A stretch of 16,452 nt of DNA, taken from NCBI GenBank assembly GCA_947589335.1, contig CANPZH010000014.1, forward strand, positions 1 to 16,452. Reading direction: 5' to 3'. Below are positions 5,855 to 12,773 of this stretch, piece after piece. The position numbers and the translations under genes were made by a program. The DNA comes from an uncultured Clostridia bacterium (lineage in GTDB: Bacteria > Bacillota > Clostridia > Christensenellales > Borkfalkiaceae). Under the pieces are notes generated by a model, which was given only the letters and a program-made list of their open reading frames with translations, searched no databases and had not been told where the DNA came from. The number at the start of each line of letters is the position of its first letter. The stretch's first letter is position 1.

Positions 5855-6469
5855 TTACTCCCGATTCCCTGCGTTTTCTTTCCCCGTTTTGCGTTCGAGC
5901 TTTTCCCGCGTCAGGCGGATGAGCCGTGAGAGCGGCTTGTAGACGATAAAGACGATGACGCTCACCGCGGCGCCCTTGATCGCGTTGAAGGCGAGGGCGA
6001 AGGGCCAGGTGGAGGCGAACATCTCCGCGGCGGAATCCCCCATGAAGAGGGGATAGGTGATGAACCTGTTCGCGGGGACCGAGACGATGATCTGCAGAAG
6101 ACTGCCGAGGAGAAGATAGAGCGCGACCCACCACTTCCCCTTCCGGAAACGGTATGCGATCGAAGGGATCAGGATATAGGCGACCGCCATGAGCCAGTTC
6201 GCGACCTCGCCCACGAACATGGTCCCCGATTTCGTGAGGCAGAGCAGCTCTTTGATCGTGATCGAGACGACCGCCTCGACGGGCCCGAACAGGAAACCCT
6301 CGAGCAGGAAGAAGACGTTCGCAAAGTCGAGTTTGAACCACGCCGCCGCGGGAAAGATCGGAAATTCGAGCAGGGTCACGACGAAGGCGAGCGCCGTAAA
6401 GAGCGCCATATAGGCGATATGGGTCGCGGAAAAGTGGCGCCTCAACATGGTTTTGGTATTTTCTTTCAT
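5855..6469 (-). CDS. ribU: Riboflavin ECF transporter substrate-binding (S) component
   Basis: RibU is the membrane S component that captures riboflavin and works with the shared EcfA-EcfA'-EcfT energising module, which is not in this window. The 204-residue protein has about six hydrophobic segments and family features near the start (ATHIAYMALFTALAFVVTLL, then EFPIFP and LKLDFANV-like FKLDFANVFFLLEGFLFGP) and a basic C-terminal tail (from about 180). An FMN riboswitch directly upstream makes the riboflavin assignment firm, since such riboswitches in Firmicutes control riboflavin synthesis and import. The ATG at 6469 has AAGGAG 5 nt upstream. FMN binding should lower expression when flavin is plentiful. 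Confidence 0.93.
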   Translation of the reverse strand: MKENTKTMLRRHFSATHIAYMALFTALAFVVTLLEFPIFPAAAWFKLDFANVFFLLEGFLFGPVEAVVSITIKELLCLTKSGTMFVGEVANWLMAVAYILIPSIAYRFRKGKWWVALYLLLGSLLQIIVSVPANRFITYPLFMGDSAAEMFASTWPFALAFNAIKGAAVSVIVFIVYKPLSRLIRLTREKLERKTGKENAGNRE

Positions 6470-6490
6470 GGTCTCTCCTTATCATCAAAC

Positions 6491-6522
6491 GGCGCGCGCC
6501 CCCGCAGACGGGGGCGCGCGCC
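6491..6522 (-). promoter_or_regulatory. Very stable hairpin in the FMN riboswitch expression platform
   Basis: Arms 6491-6504 and 6509-6522 form a perfect 14-bp GC stem with a 4-nt loop; 6490 and 6523 extend it by one more pair. It lies between the FMN aptamer and the ribU ribosome binding site (AAGGAG at 6480-6475). It looks like the off-state terminator stem, but on the minus strand only TTTGATGAT follows, not a true U-tract. Confidence 0.6.
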
Positions 6523-6530
6523 GAAACAGT

Positions 6531-6640
6531 TCCTTTCTCATCCGGACTATGACCGTCGGTACGGGAATCACACCCGTTCGGGGGCTTGCGCCCTTCGCAG
6601 ACTTTACTGCCGGTGGAGACTTTCACTCCGCCCCAAAGAA
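6531..6640 (-). ncRNA. FMN riboswitch (RFN element)
   Basis: The minus strand carries the conserved FMN aptamer: GGGGCGGAGTGAAAGTCTCC, then ACCGGCAGTAAAGTCTGCGA, GGTGTGATTCCCGTACCGAC, GGTCATAGTCCGGATGAGA. The closing P1 stem pairs UUCUUU (6640-6635) with AAAGGA (6536-6531). All core segments of the known RFN element are recognisable by eye. It sits just downstream of its own promoter and upstream of ribU, so it senses cytoplasmic FMN and controls riboflavin import. Confidence 0.96.
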
Positions 6641-6654
6641 TTCGATTTGTCTGT

Positions 6655-6683
6655 ATTGTATCGCTGCCGCGTGCGCTTGTCAA
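6655..6683 (-). promoter_or_regulatory. Sigma-A promoter of the FMN riboswitch-ribU transcript
   Basis: On the minus strand TTGACA (6683-6678), a 17-bp spacer and TACAAT (6660-6655). The predicted start near 6648 is about 8 nt before the first base of the riboswitch P1 stem, exactly where a riboswitch transcript should begin. The promoter lies in the gap after glyA. Confidence 0.9.
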
Positions 6684-6712
6684 GAGATCGCGGACATTTT
6701 TCCGGGGAATTT

Positions 6713-7963
6713 TTACAAAATATCGCCCTCATAGACGGGAAAGCGCGCGCACAGCTCTCCGACCCTCTCGCGGACGGCGGGGACCGCCTCTTCGCGCCTT
6801 CTGATCACCTCCGTCACGAGATCTGCGATCTCCGCCGCCTCCCCCTCCTTCATGCCGCGGGAAGTGACGGCGGGCGTGCCGATCCTCAGCCCGCTCGTGA
6901 CGAAGGGAGACGCCGTCTCGAACGGGATCGTGTTCTTGTTGGCGGTGATGCGGGCGTCGTCGAGCAGCCCTTCCAGCTCCTTGCCCGTGAGCCCCTCCCC
7001 TCTCAGATCGAGCAGCATGAGGTGGTTGTCGGTGCCGCCGGAGACGAGCCGCACGCCGTTTTCCGTGAACCGTTCCGCCATCGCCGCCGCATTTTTGACG
7101 ACCCTGCTCTGATATTCGCGGAATGCGGGCGAGAGCGCCTCCTTGAATGCGACCGCCTTCGCCGCGATCACATGCATCAGAGGTCCTCCCTGCGTGCCCG
7201 GGAAGATCGCCTTGTCGATCGCCTTCGCATACTTCTCCTTGCACATGATGACGCCGCCGCGGGGACCGCGGAGGGTCTTGTGGGTGGTGGAGGTCACAAA
7301 ATCCGCATACGGGACGGGATTGGGGTGGAGCCCCGCCGCGATCAGCCCCGCGATGTGGGCGATGTCGACCATCATGTACGCCCCAGCCCTGTCGCAGATC
7401 TCGCGGATGCGGGCGAAGTCGATCGTGCGGGGATAGGCGCTCGCGCCCGAGACGATGAGCTTGGGACGGCAGCCGAGGGCGATCCGCTCCATCTCGTCGT
7501 AGTCGATCCGCTCCGTCTCCCGCGAGACGCCGTAAGAGACGGTCTTGAAATAGTTGCCCGAGATGTTCGCGGGGGAGCCGTGCGTGAGATGTCCGCCGTG
7601 GCTGAGATCCATGCCCATGATCGTATCGCCGGGCTTCAATACCGCAAAATAGACGGCGAAATTCGCCTGCGCGCCGCTGTGGGGCTGGACGTTGCAGTGC
7701 TCGCAGCCGAACAGCTCCTTGAGCCGCCCGCGGGCGAGCTCCTCGGCGCGGTCGACGAATTCGCAGCCGCCGTAATAGCGTTTCCCGGGATACCCCTCGG
7801 CATATTTGTTCGTGAGATGGCTCCCCATTGCCGCCATCACGGCGGGGGAAACGATGTTCTCGCTCGCAATCAGTTCGAGGTTCCCCCTCTGGCGTGCCAG
7901 CTCCCGCTCCATCGCCTCGGCGATCTCCGGGTCGGTTTTGCGGATACTGCTCAGATCGATCAT
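6713..7963 (-). CDS. glyA: Serine hydroxymethyltransferase
   Basis: GlyA is a PLP enzyme that interconverts serine plus tetrahydrofolate with glycine plus 5,10-methylene-THF, the main one-carbon entry point in the cytoplasm. The 416-residue protein has the usual length. It shows LIASENIVSPAVMAAMGSHL (31-50), TNKYAEGYPGKRYYGG (51-66), the VDIAHIAGLIAAGLHPNPVP stretch (199-218) and the PLP-lysine motif TSTTHKTLRGPRGG (224-237, Lys229). The ATG at 7963 follows AGGGAG by about 9 nt; a start 60 nt upstream adds residues not found in the family. It has its own promoter at 7994-8023 and is followed by the separate ribU promoter, so it is probably monocistronic. The methylene-THF it makes is also the methyl source for TrmFO, though the genes are far apart here. 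Confidence 0.97.
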   Translation of the reverse strand: MIDLSSIRKTDPEIAEAMERELARQRGNLELIASENIVSPAVMAAMGSHLTNKYAEGYPGKRYYGGCEFVDRAEELARGRLKELFGCEHCNVQPHSGAQANFAVYFAVLKPGDTIMGMDLSHGGHLTHGSPANISGNYFKTVSYGVSRETERIDYDEMERIALGCRPKLIVSGASAYPRTIDFARIREICDRAGAYMMVDIAHIAGLIAAGLHPNPVPYADFVTSTTHKTLRGPRGGVIMCKEKYAKAIDKAIFPGTQGGPLMHVIAAKAVAFKEALSPAFREYQSRVVKNAAAMAERFTENGVRLVSGGTDNHLMLLDLRGEGLTGKELEGLLDDARITANKNTIPFETASPFVTSGLRIGTPAVTSRGMKEGEAAEIADLVTEVIRRREEAVPAVRERVGELCARFPVYEGDIL

Positions 7964-7993
7964 ATGCGTTCGCTCCCTGTCTCCTTTTCCGCC

Positions 7994-8023
7994 ATTATAC
8001 CACAGCCGTGCGCCCCTTTGCAA
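7994..8023 (-). promoter_or_regulatory. Sigma-A promoter of glyA
   Basis: On the minus strand TTGCAA (8023-8018), an 18-bp spacer and a perfect TATAAT (7999-7994) preceded by an extended TGG. The predicted start near 7987 gives a leader of about 24 nt that carries the ribosome binding site. The -35 TTGCAA is the same as at the tsaE and ECF sigma promoters. Confidence 0.8.
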
Positions 8024-8049
8024 CTGTTTGGAGATATCTGCCGCACGGC

Positions 8050-8065
8050 AAGGGGGCGCCCCCTT
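8050..8065. repeat. Perfect 16-bp palindrome after the vWA gene
   Basis: AAGGGGGCGCCCCCTT reads the same on both strands. It lies about 20 bp past the stop of the vWA lipoprotein gene, between it and the glyA promoter. As RNA it could form a six-pair stem with a GCGC loop, but no U-tract follows, so its role as a terminator is doubtful. Confidence 0.5.
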
Positions 8066-8083
8066 ATCCTCCCCGTCCGAAAG

Positions 8084-9634
8084 TCAGCCGCCGTAAATCC
8101 CCGCGTCCTTCGCGATGGCGACGAGCTCCTTCAGTTCCTCCTTGTAGAGGTCTTTCGCAAGATAGTCCTTCATGCCCTCGAGGCGGCTCAGCACCCCGGC
8201 GAGGCTCGCCGTCCCCCTGAACTCGGACCGACGCAGAATGAGCCCGAACTCCGCAACGCAGGCGATGAAGGAGACGTCTTCGCTCTCCGCCGCGGTATTG
8301 AGGACCTCCGCCGTGACGCTCTTTGCCGCCTCCCCGTCCCCCGCCGAGCGGTAACGGATCTCCACCGTGGCGAGCGTATCTCCCCCCGCGATATCTTCGC
8401 AAAGTTCCGTCTCATAGACGGCGGTCACGCACAGGTTGCTGCCGATCTCCCCCGCGTCCTTTTCGGGATCGTTGAAGTCGTCTTCGGACAGAAGTTTCAT
8501 GTCATAGCCGAGGAGGCGGTACTTCGAGACCTTTTCGGGGTCGAACTTCACGCCCGCCTTGGCGTCCTTTGCGACGGTGACGAGCGTGCCCGAAAGTTCC
8601 TCGCAGAGCACCTTCTCCGCCTCGCGCGGGGTATCGATATAGGCGTAGTTGCCGTTCCCGCTGAGGGCGAGCTCCTGCATGATGTCGTCGCGCATGTTCC
8701 CGATGCCGAACCCCAAAACGGAGAGATAGACGCCACTTGCCGCCTTCTCCGAAATGAACGTCTTGAGCGCCTCCGTGCTCCGGATCCCGACGTTGAAATC
8801 GCCGTCCGTCATCAGAATGACGCGGTTATTGCCGTCCTCGGAGCGGTAACGCTCCGCATGTTGATAGGCGAGCTCCAGCCCGCCCGAACCGTTCGTGTAA
8901 CCGTTCGCGTTGAGCGCCAGCACCCTATGGCCGATCTCCGTCTTGCCCGCTTCGTCCGCGAGAGTGGGTTCGAGCACCGTCTCCACCCTGCTCGCATAGC
9001 TGACGATACTCACCGCGTCCCTCTCCGTGAGCCCCTCCACGAGCTTCAGAATGCCCGTCTTGACGAGGTCGAGACAGGTCGTGCCCTCGAGCCCCGCGAC
9101 CCGCGCCGCCATGGACCCCGAGAGATCCACGAGGAACACATAGTTGTTCCGCTCCGCCTCGATCTTGCGCTCCGCCGTGCGGATCCCCACTGTGACGAGC
9201 TTGTGCGCCTCGTTCCAGGGACAGTCCGAAAGATAGGCGGTCACGCCGACTTCCTCCGCGGGCGCGGGATAGCCGTAGCTGAAATAGTTGATGAGCTCCT
9301 CCGTGCGCACGGAATCGGGCGCGACCGTGTAGCCGTTGCGCAGCTGCGCGCGCACCTGAGAGTAGCTTGCCGTGTTGCGGTCGAGGGAGAAATAGCTCTC
9401 CGCCTGTTCCTTCGTATCGTGGAATCCCTGCTCGACGATGCTGCCGTAGTGGAAGGAGGGCCCCGTCATTCCCCCCGCCTCCGTACCGCCGGGCGCGTCC
9501 GGCGCCCACGGCTCCGAATCGCTGCCGGCCGCGCCCGAATTGCCGTCGGAGCCGTGCTGAGCGCCTCCACAGGCGGAAAATCCGATACATGCCGCTGCAA
9601 ACAGCGCACAGATCGCAAAATAATGTTTCTTCAT
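8084..9634 (-). CDS. YfbK-like von Willebrand factor A domain lipoprotein
   Basis: A predicted surface lipoprotein of 516 residues. The first 22 residues are a signal sequence with a lipobox-like FSAC ending at Cys22 (AAAC at Cys16 is an alternative), followed by a Gly/Ser/Pro-rich linker (23-60). Residues about 70-150 (YFSLDRNTASYSQVRAQL, then DSVRTEELINYFSYGYPAP) match the N-terminal module of YfbK-type proteins. The vWA domain runs from about 163 to 345, with a complete MIDAS metal site: DLSGS (Asp170, Ser172, Ser174), Thr247 and Asp277. The C-terminal 170 residues fit the YfbK C-terminal domain (DUF3520-like). Function is unknown in the family; MIDAS vWA domains usually bind protein ligands. 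It is the last gene after the ECF sigma factor and membrane protein. The ATG has AAGGAGG 7 nt upstream. Confidence 0.88.
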   Translation of the reverse strand: MKKHYFAICALFAAACIGFSACGGAQHGSDGNSGAAGSDSEPWAPDAPGGTEAGGMTGPSFHYGSIVEQGFHDTKEQAESYFSLDRNTASYSQVRAQLRNGYTVAPDSVRTEELINYFSYGYPAPAEEVGVTAYLSDCPWNEAHKLVTVGIRTAERKIEAERNNYVFLVDLSGSMAARVAGLEGTTCLDLVKTGILKLVEGLTERDAVSIVSYASRVETVLEPTLADEAGKTEIGHRVLALNANGYTNGSGGLELAYQHAERYRSEDGNNRVILMTDGDFNVGIRSTEALKTFISEKAASGVYLSVLGFGIGNMRDDIMQELALSGNGNYAYIDTPREAEKVLCEELSGTLVTVAKDAKAGVKFDPEKVSKYRLLGYDMKLLSEDDFNDPEKDAGEIGSNLCVTAVYETELCEDIAGGDTLATVEIRYRSAGDGEAAKSVTAEVLNTAAESEDVSFIACVAEFGLILRRSEFRGTASLAGVLSRLEGMKDYLAKDLYKEELKELVAIAKDAGIYGG

Positions 9635-9713
9635 GACATTGCCTCCTTGCGTCTCTTCTGCACATACAACGAACGGGGGCGCGGGTTTGTCCCGCGGGGG
9701 CGGCGGAATTTTT

Positions 9714-10439
9714 TTATTCCGTGAGAAGTTTCACAAGAAGCCCGAGGGCGTCCGCGTTGTGGGAGATCATCGAGACGTAGTACGTTTCCCCCCTCGTGAG
9801 AAGGGCGCGGGAGACGTACTCGCCGCCGATATACTCCGCCTCATAGCGGTATCCGTCCCTGGACATAGGCAGATCGGCGTAGTCTTCCAGCTCCTCCGCG
9901 AGGTACTTCCCCGCCGAGAGGTCGACATAGACCGTCGCCTTCAGTTTCGTCATGCCGTTCCAATAGCCGAGCTCCGCAGAGAGGAGAACGTCTTCCCCGC
10001 CCGCACGGTAGACGGTATACTGGGCGGAGGCGTTTTGGGCGGCGGAAAAGCGGCGGAAGGGAAGGACGGCGCTGCCGCAGCGGGATTCGAGCTCGGAATA
10101 TCCCGCGCTCTCGGCGGTCGCCGAGAGGAGGGAAAAGTGTTCGGGCGCAGACGGGCTCTCCCCGGCGGGAGGATGATCCGAGCCGGACGGGGCCTCGAGG
10201 TCGGGAGCCCCGAACGGGAGCAGAAGGAAGGCCAGCGCGACGGCAAACAAAAGACATGCGGCGGCAGAGACGGCCAGAGTCCATACTTTCCGTCTCTTTT
10301 CCGCGCGCCGTCTTTCCTCCGTGCGCGCCTCTGTGAGCGCCGCCTTCGCCGCGGACAGATCGACTTGCGGCAGATCGCCGCCGCCCGTGTACCGCTCGAA
10401 TGCGCGTTCGATTTTCTCGTCCTTTTCCATCTCCGACAT
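9714..10439 (-). CDS. Single-pass membrane protein, putative anti-sigma factor
   Basis: A 241-residue protein with a charged cytoplasmic N-terminus (1-48, many Lys/Arg/Glu), one strong transmembrane segment (about 49-74, VWTLAVSAAACLLFAVALAF), a Pro/Ser/Gly linker, and a C-terminal region of about 140 residues predicted outside the membrane. It starts 10 bp after the ECF sigma stop, the usual place for an anti-sigma factor, and the topology fits: cytoplasmic sigma-binding part plus external sensor. No zinc-binding HxxxCxxC motif is present, and I do not recognise the external domain, so the anti-sigma role rests on context. The ATG at 10439 has only a distant AGGGGAG (about 13 nt), which suggests translational coupling to the sigma gene. 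Confidence 0.7.
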   Translation of the reverse strand: MSEMEKDEKIERAFERYTGGGDLPQVDLSAAKAALTEARTEERRRAEKRRKVWTLAVSAAACLLFAVALAFLLLPFGAPDLEAPSGSDHPPAGESPSAPEHFSLLSATAESAGYSELESRCGSAVLPFRRFSAAQNASAQYTVYRAGGEDVLLSAELGYWNGMTKLKATVYVDLSAGKYLAEELEDYADLPMSRDGYRYEAEYIGGEYVSRALLTRGETYYVSMISHNADALGLLVKLLTE

Positions 10440-10449
10440 TACAACGAAT

Positions 10450-11001
10450 TCACTCCCCTTTTTGTCCCATGCGGAGCTCCCCCTTCAGGGCTTCCTCCGC
10501 CTTTTTCAGCTCCCGCGCCGCCGCGGACTTGCTCATGCCCGTCTCCCCCGCGATCTCCCGCACGGTGAGATCGAGATAGTAGCGGAGATAGATCAGCCGC
10601 CGTTCCCCCTCCGTGAGCTTTGAGAGCGCCTCCTCGAGGGCGAGCGCCTCCTCCCTGCGCTCCGCCGAATAGCGGTCGTCGGTGAGGCGGAAACAGGCGT
10701 CGATGTCCTCCGTCGCCGTGCGCTTGTTCCTGCGGAGGAAGTCGAGCGCCGTGTTGCGGGCGATGCGCATGATCCAGGCATAGCCGTTGGTGCCCTCCCG
10801 GAAGCTCCCCGCGGCGCGGGCGATCTTGAGAAAACACTCCTGCACGACGTCCTCGGCGTCTGCGGTGTTCCGCACGATCCCGCGGGCGAGGGCGAACATC
10901 CGCCGTCCCGCGAGCAGAAGGATCCCGTCGAGCGCGCTGCCGTCGCCGCGCTTCAGCGCGGCAATGAGACGGTTGAGTTGTTCCAGTTCTTCGGGCGGCA
11001 A
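10450..11001 (-). CDS. ECF-type RNA polymerase sigma factor
   Basis: A 183-residue sigma-70 family member of the extracytoplasmic function type, which redirects RNA polymerase in response to a signal. Region 2 is clear (ARGIVRNTADAEDVVQECFL, then NGYAWIMRIARNTALDFLRR), as is region 4 (LTEGERRLIYLRYYLDLTVR, then EIAGETGMSKSAAARELKKA, a helix-turn-helix). Regions 1.1 and 3 are absent, as expected for ECF sigmas. The start is TTG at 11001, supported by an AGGAGG site 6 nt upstream and a promoter just before it. The next two genes are a single-pass membrane protein and a vWA lipoprotein, giving a sigma / regulator / envelope-protein operon. The target promoters cannot be told from this window; its own promoter looks sigma-A-like. 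Confidence 0.93.
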   Translation of the reverse strand: MPPEELEQLNRLIAALKRGDGSALDGILLLAGRRMFALARGIVRNTADAEDVVQECFLKIARAAGSFREGTNGYAWIMRIARNTALDFLRRNKRTATEDIDACFRLTDDRYSAERREEALALEEALSKLTEGERRLIYLRYYLDLTVREIAGETGMSKSAAARELKKAEEALKGELRMGQKGE

Positions 11002-11005
11002 CGGT

Positions 11006-11013
11006 CTCCTCCT
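11006..11013 (-). promoter_or_regulatory. Ribosome binding site deciding the TTG start of the ECF sigma gene
   Basis: AGGAGGAG on the minus strand. The AGGAGG core ends 6 nt before the TTG at 11001. No in-frame ATG occurs near the protein start, so this site fixes the TTG. Confidence 0.75.
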
Positions 11014-11024
11014 CGTTTTTTCCG

Positions 11025-11053
11025 ATTATATCACAGCGGCGGATATTTTGCAA
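11025..11053 (-). promoter_or_regulatory. Sigma-A promoter of the ECF sigma operon
   Basis: On the minus strand TTGCAA (11053-11048), a 17-bp spacer and a perfect TATAAT (11030-11025) with an extended TGA. The predicted start near 11018 leaves a leader of about 17 nt containing the ribosome binding site. The promoter implies the operon is separate from hisS-trx upstream and has housekeeping basal expression. Confidence 0.78.
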
Positions 11054-11061
11054 GCGAAGCA

Positions 11062-11096
11062 GGCGCCGCCGCGGACAAGCTGTCCGCGGCGGCGCC
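11062..11096. repeat. Perfect 16-bp GC hairpin between thioredoxin and the ECF sigma promoter
   Basis: Arms 11062-11077 and 11081-11096 are exact reverse complements around a 3-nt loop. It begins 13 bp after the thioredoxin stop and ends 9 bp before the next -35 box, the right place for a terminator, but the minus-strand sequence after it (TGCTTCGCTTGC) has no U-tract. Confidence 0.65.
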
Positions 11097-11108
11097 CGAA
11101 AGGATCTC

Positions 11109-11423
11109 TCAAAGATTTTCGCTCAAAAAGGCGCGCATCTGCTCCTCGGGCAGAAAGCCGAGGTTGTGCGTCTTGACCTGTCCGTCCGCAAAGAGAAAGA
11201 CGTCGGGAATGGAGAAGATCCCGAGAGACGCCGCAAGGTCGCCGTTTTCGTCGACGTTCACCTTGACGAACTCCGCCCTCCCCGCGAATTCCTCCGAAAG
11301 TTTCTCCATGACGGGCGCAAGCATGCGGCAGGGACCGCACCATGCCGCCCAAAAATCGCAGACGACCGTCTTCCCGCTCCCGACAAGTTCATCGAGCTCC
11401 CGCCCGGATAGTTCCTTTACCAT
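11109..11423 (-). CDS. Thioredoxin
   Basis: A 104-residue classical thioredoxin, a cytoplasmic dithiol reductant. It has the active site WAAWCGPC (Cys29 and Cys32), FVKVNVDENGDLAASLGI, and the cis-proline loop in SIPDVFLFADGQ. Length is normal for the family and no signal peptide is present. The ATG at 11423 follows a GGAGG site and fits the family start; a longer frame beginning at 11468 overlaps the end of hisS and adds 15 non-family residues. It lies 41 bp after hisS with no promoter visible between, so the two are probably co-transcribed. Whether this is the main housekeeping TrxA or a paralogue cannot be told here. Confidence 0.93.
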   Translation of the reverse strand: MVKELSGRELDELVGSGKTVVCDFWAAWCGPCRMLAPVMEKLSEEFAGRAEFVKVNVDENGDLAASLGIFSIPDVFLFADGQVKTHNLGFLPEEQMRAFLSENL

Positions 11424-11464
11424 TGTTTCACCTCCCGAAAATATCTTGCGCAACGCTTCGCAGA

Positions 11465-12727
11465 TCAAACGTCCTGCTTCGCTTTAAGGTACTCGGCGAG
11501 CTGCGGAAACGCGACCCGCTCGGAGGAGGAGGTGTGCATATCCTTGACCTCCGCCTCTCCCGCCGCAAGTTCCGCCTCTCCGATCACGGCGACGAACCGT
11601 GCGCCGAGTTTATCCGCATACTTGAACTGTGCCTTCACCGAACGGTCGAGAAGATCGGTCTCGCAGGCGAGCCCCTCCCTCCGCAGCTCCTCCGCGAGCA
11701 GGAACGCCTTCTTGCGGGAGGCGGGATCGAGCCCGGCGAGATAGCAATCCGTTGCGGACGCTTCGGGGAGCGCGGCCCCCTCCGCCTCGAGGACCATGAG
11801 GAGCCGCTCGATGCCGGCGGCGAATCCGACCGCCGGGGTGGGCTTTGCGTCCATCTGGGCGAGCAGACCGTCGTATCCCCCCCCGCCGAGCACCGTGCCC
11901 TGCGCCCCCGCCGCCTCCGAGGTGAACTCGAACACCGTGCGGCTGTAGTAATCGAGCCCGCGCACGATGGACGGATCGACGGTATAGGCGATCCCCGCCT
12001 CGTCGAGGAGGGCGCATACCGTCCCGAAATGCTCGCGGCATTCCCCGCAGAGGAAGTCGAGCATCTTCGGCGCGCCCGCGGTGTACGCCTTGCACCCTTC
12101 GACCTTGCAGTCGAGCATGCGCATCGGGTTTTTCTCGAAACGGGCGTTGCAGTCGGGGCACATTTCCGCAAGATGGGGGCGGAAATACTCCTTCAACGCC
12201 TCGTGATATTGCTTGCGGCAGGCGGGGCAGCCGATCGAGTTGATCCTGAGCGTCACCTGTCTGAGCCCCAAATTTTTGAGAAAGGCGTCCGCGAAGCAGA
12301 TGGTCTCCGCGTCCGCTGCGGGCGACGCCGCCCCGTAGAGCTCCGCGCCGAACTGGTGGAACTCGCGCAGTCTCCCCGCCTGCGGCCGTTCGTAGCGGAA
12401 GGCGGAGATGAGGTAGTACGCCTTGAAGGGCATCACGCCCCCCTGCAGGCCGTTCTCGACGAAGGCGCGCGCGACCCCCGCCGTTCCCTCCGGGCGGAGG
12501 GTGACCGACCGGCCTCCCTTGTCGAGGAAGGTGTACATTTCCTTGCCGACGACGTCCGTCGTCTCGCCCACGCCGCGGCGGAAGAGCTCGGTATGTTCGA
12601 AGACGGGGGTGCGGATCTCGCGATAGCCGTAGCCCTCGGCGGTGATCCGCGCGATGTCTTCGATGAATTGCCACTTGTGTACATTTGCGGGGAGGATATC
12701 CTTCGTCCCCTTGGGGATATTGATCAT
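11465..12727 (-). CDS. hisS: Histidyl-tRNA synthetase
   Basis: A class II aminoacyl-tRNA synthetase that charges tRNA-His. The 420-residue protein starts MINIPKGTKDILP, the usual N-terminus. It contains motif 1 (FEHTELFRRGVGETTDVVGK), motif 2 (RPEGTAGVARAF, then ISAFRYERPQAGRLREFHQF), the histidine-specific RGLDYYSRTVFEF, motif 3 in GFAAGIERLLM and a C-terminal anticodon-binding domain. A cysteine-bearing insertion (GCPACRKQYHEA, then MCPDCNARFEKNPMRMLDCK and FLCGECREHF) is typical of Clostridia-type HisRS. The ATG has AAGGAG about 5 nt upstream. Upstream lies a repeat-rich block in which I could not find a convincing promoter or a T-box leader. Thioredoxin follows in the same direction. Confidence 0.97.
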   Translation of the reverse strand: MINIPKGTKDILPANVHKWQFIEDIARITAEGYGYREIRTPVFEHTELFRRGVGETTDVVGKEMYTFLDKGGRSVTLRPEGTAGVARAFVENGLQGGVMPFKAYYLISAFRYERPQAGRLREFHQFGAELYGAASPAADAETICFADAFLKNLGLRQVTLRINSIGCPACRKQYHEALKEYFRPHLAEMCPDCNARFEKNPMRMLDCKVEGCKAYTAGAPKMLDFLCGECREHFGTVCALLDEAGIAYTVDPSIVRGLDYYSRTVFEFTSEAAGAQGTVLGGGGYDGLLAQMDAKPTPAVGFAAGIERLLMVLEAEGAALPEASATDCYLAGLDPASRKKAFLLAEELRREGLACETDLLDRSVKAQFKYADKLGARFVAVIGEAELAAGEAEVKDMHTSSSERVAFPQLAEYLKAKQDV

Positions 12728-12773
12728 AGTTTCTCCTTTTCGTTCGGCCGCCCTTTCCGCGTCCTCTTTGCAC

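Noticed and set aside
9682..9716. Terminator after the putative anti-sigma gene
   Set aside because: A six-pair CGCGGG/CCCGCG stem is present, but no T-run follows it on the minus strand. The T-run visible on the plus strand overlaps the gene's own stop codon region and is not adjacent to the stem.
6419..9724. Very long plus-strand open frame of about 1100 codons opposite ribU, glyA and the vWA gene
   Set aside because: It is antisense to three well-supported genes, is rich in Arg, Asp, His and Leu as expected for a shadow frame in high-GC DNA, crosses the riboswitch and promoters, and has no ribosome binding site or recognisable domain.
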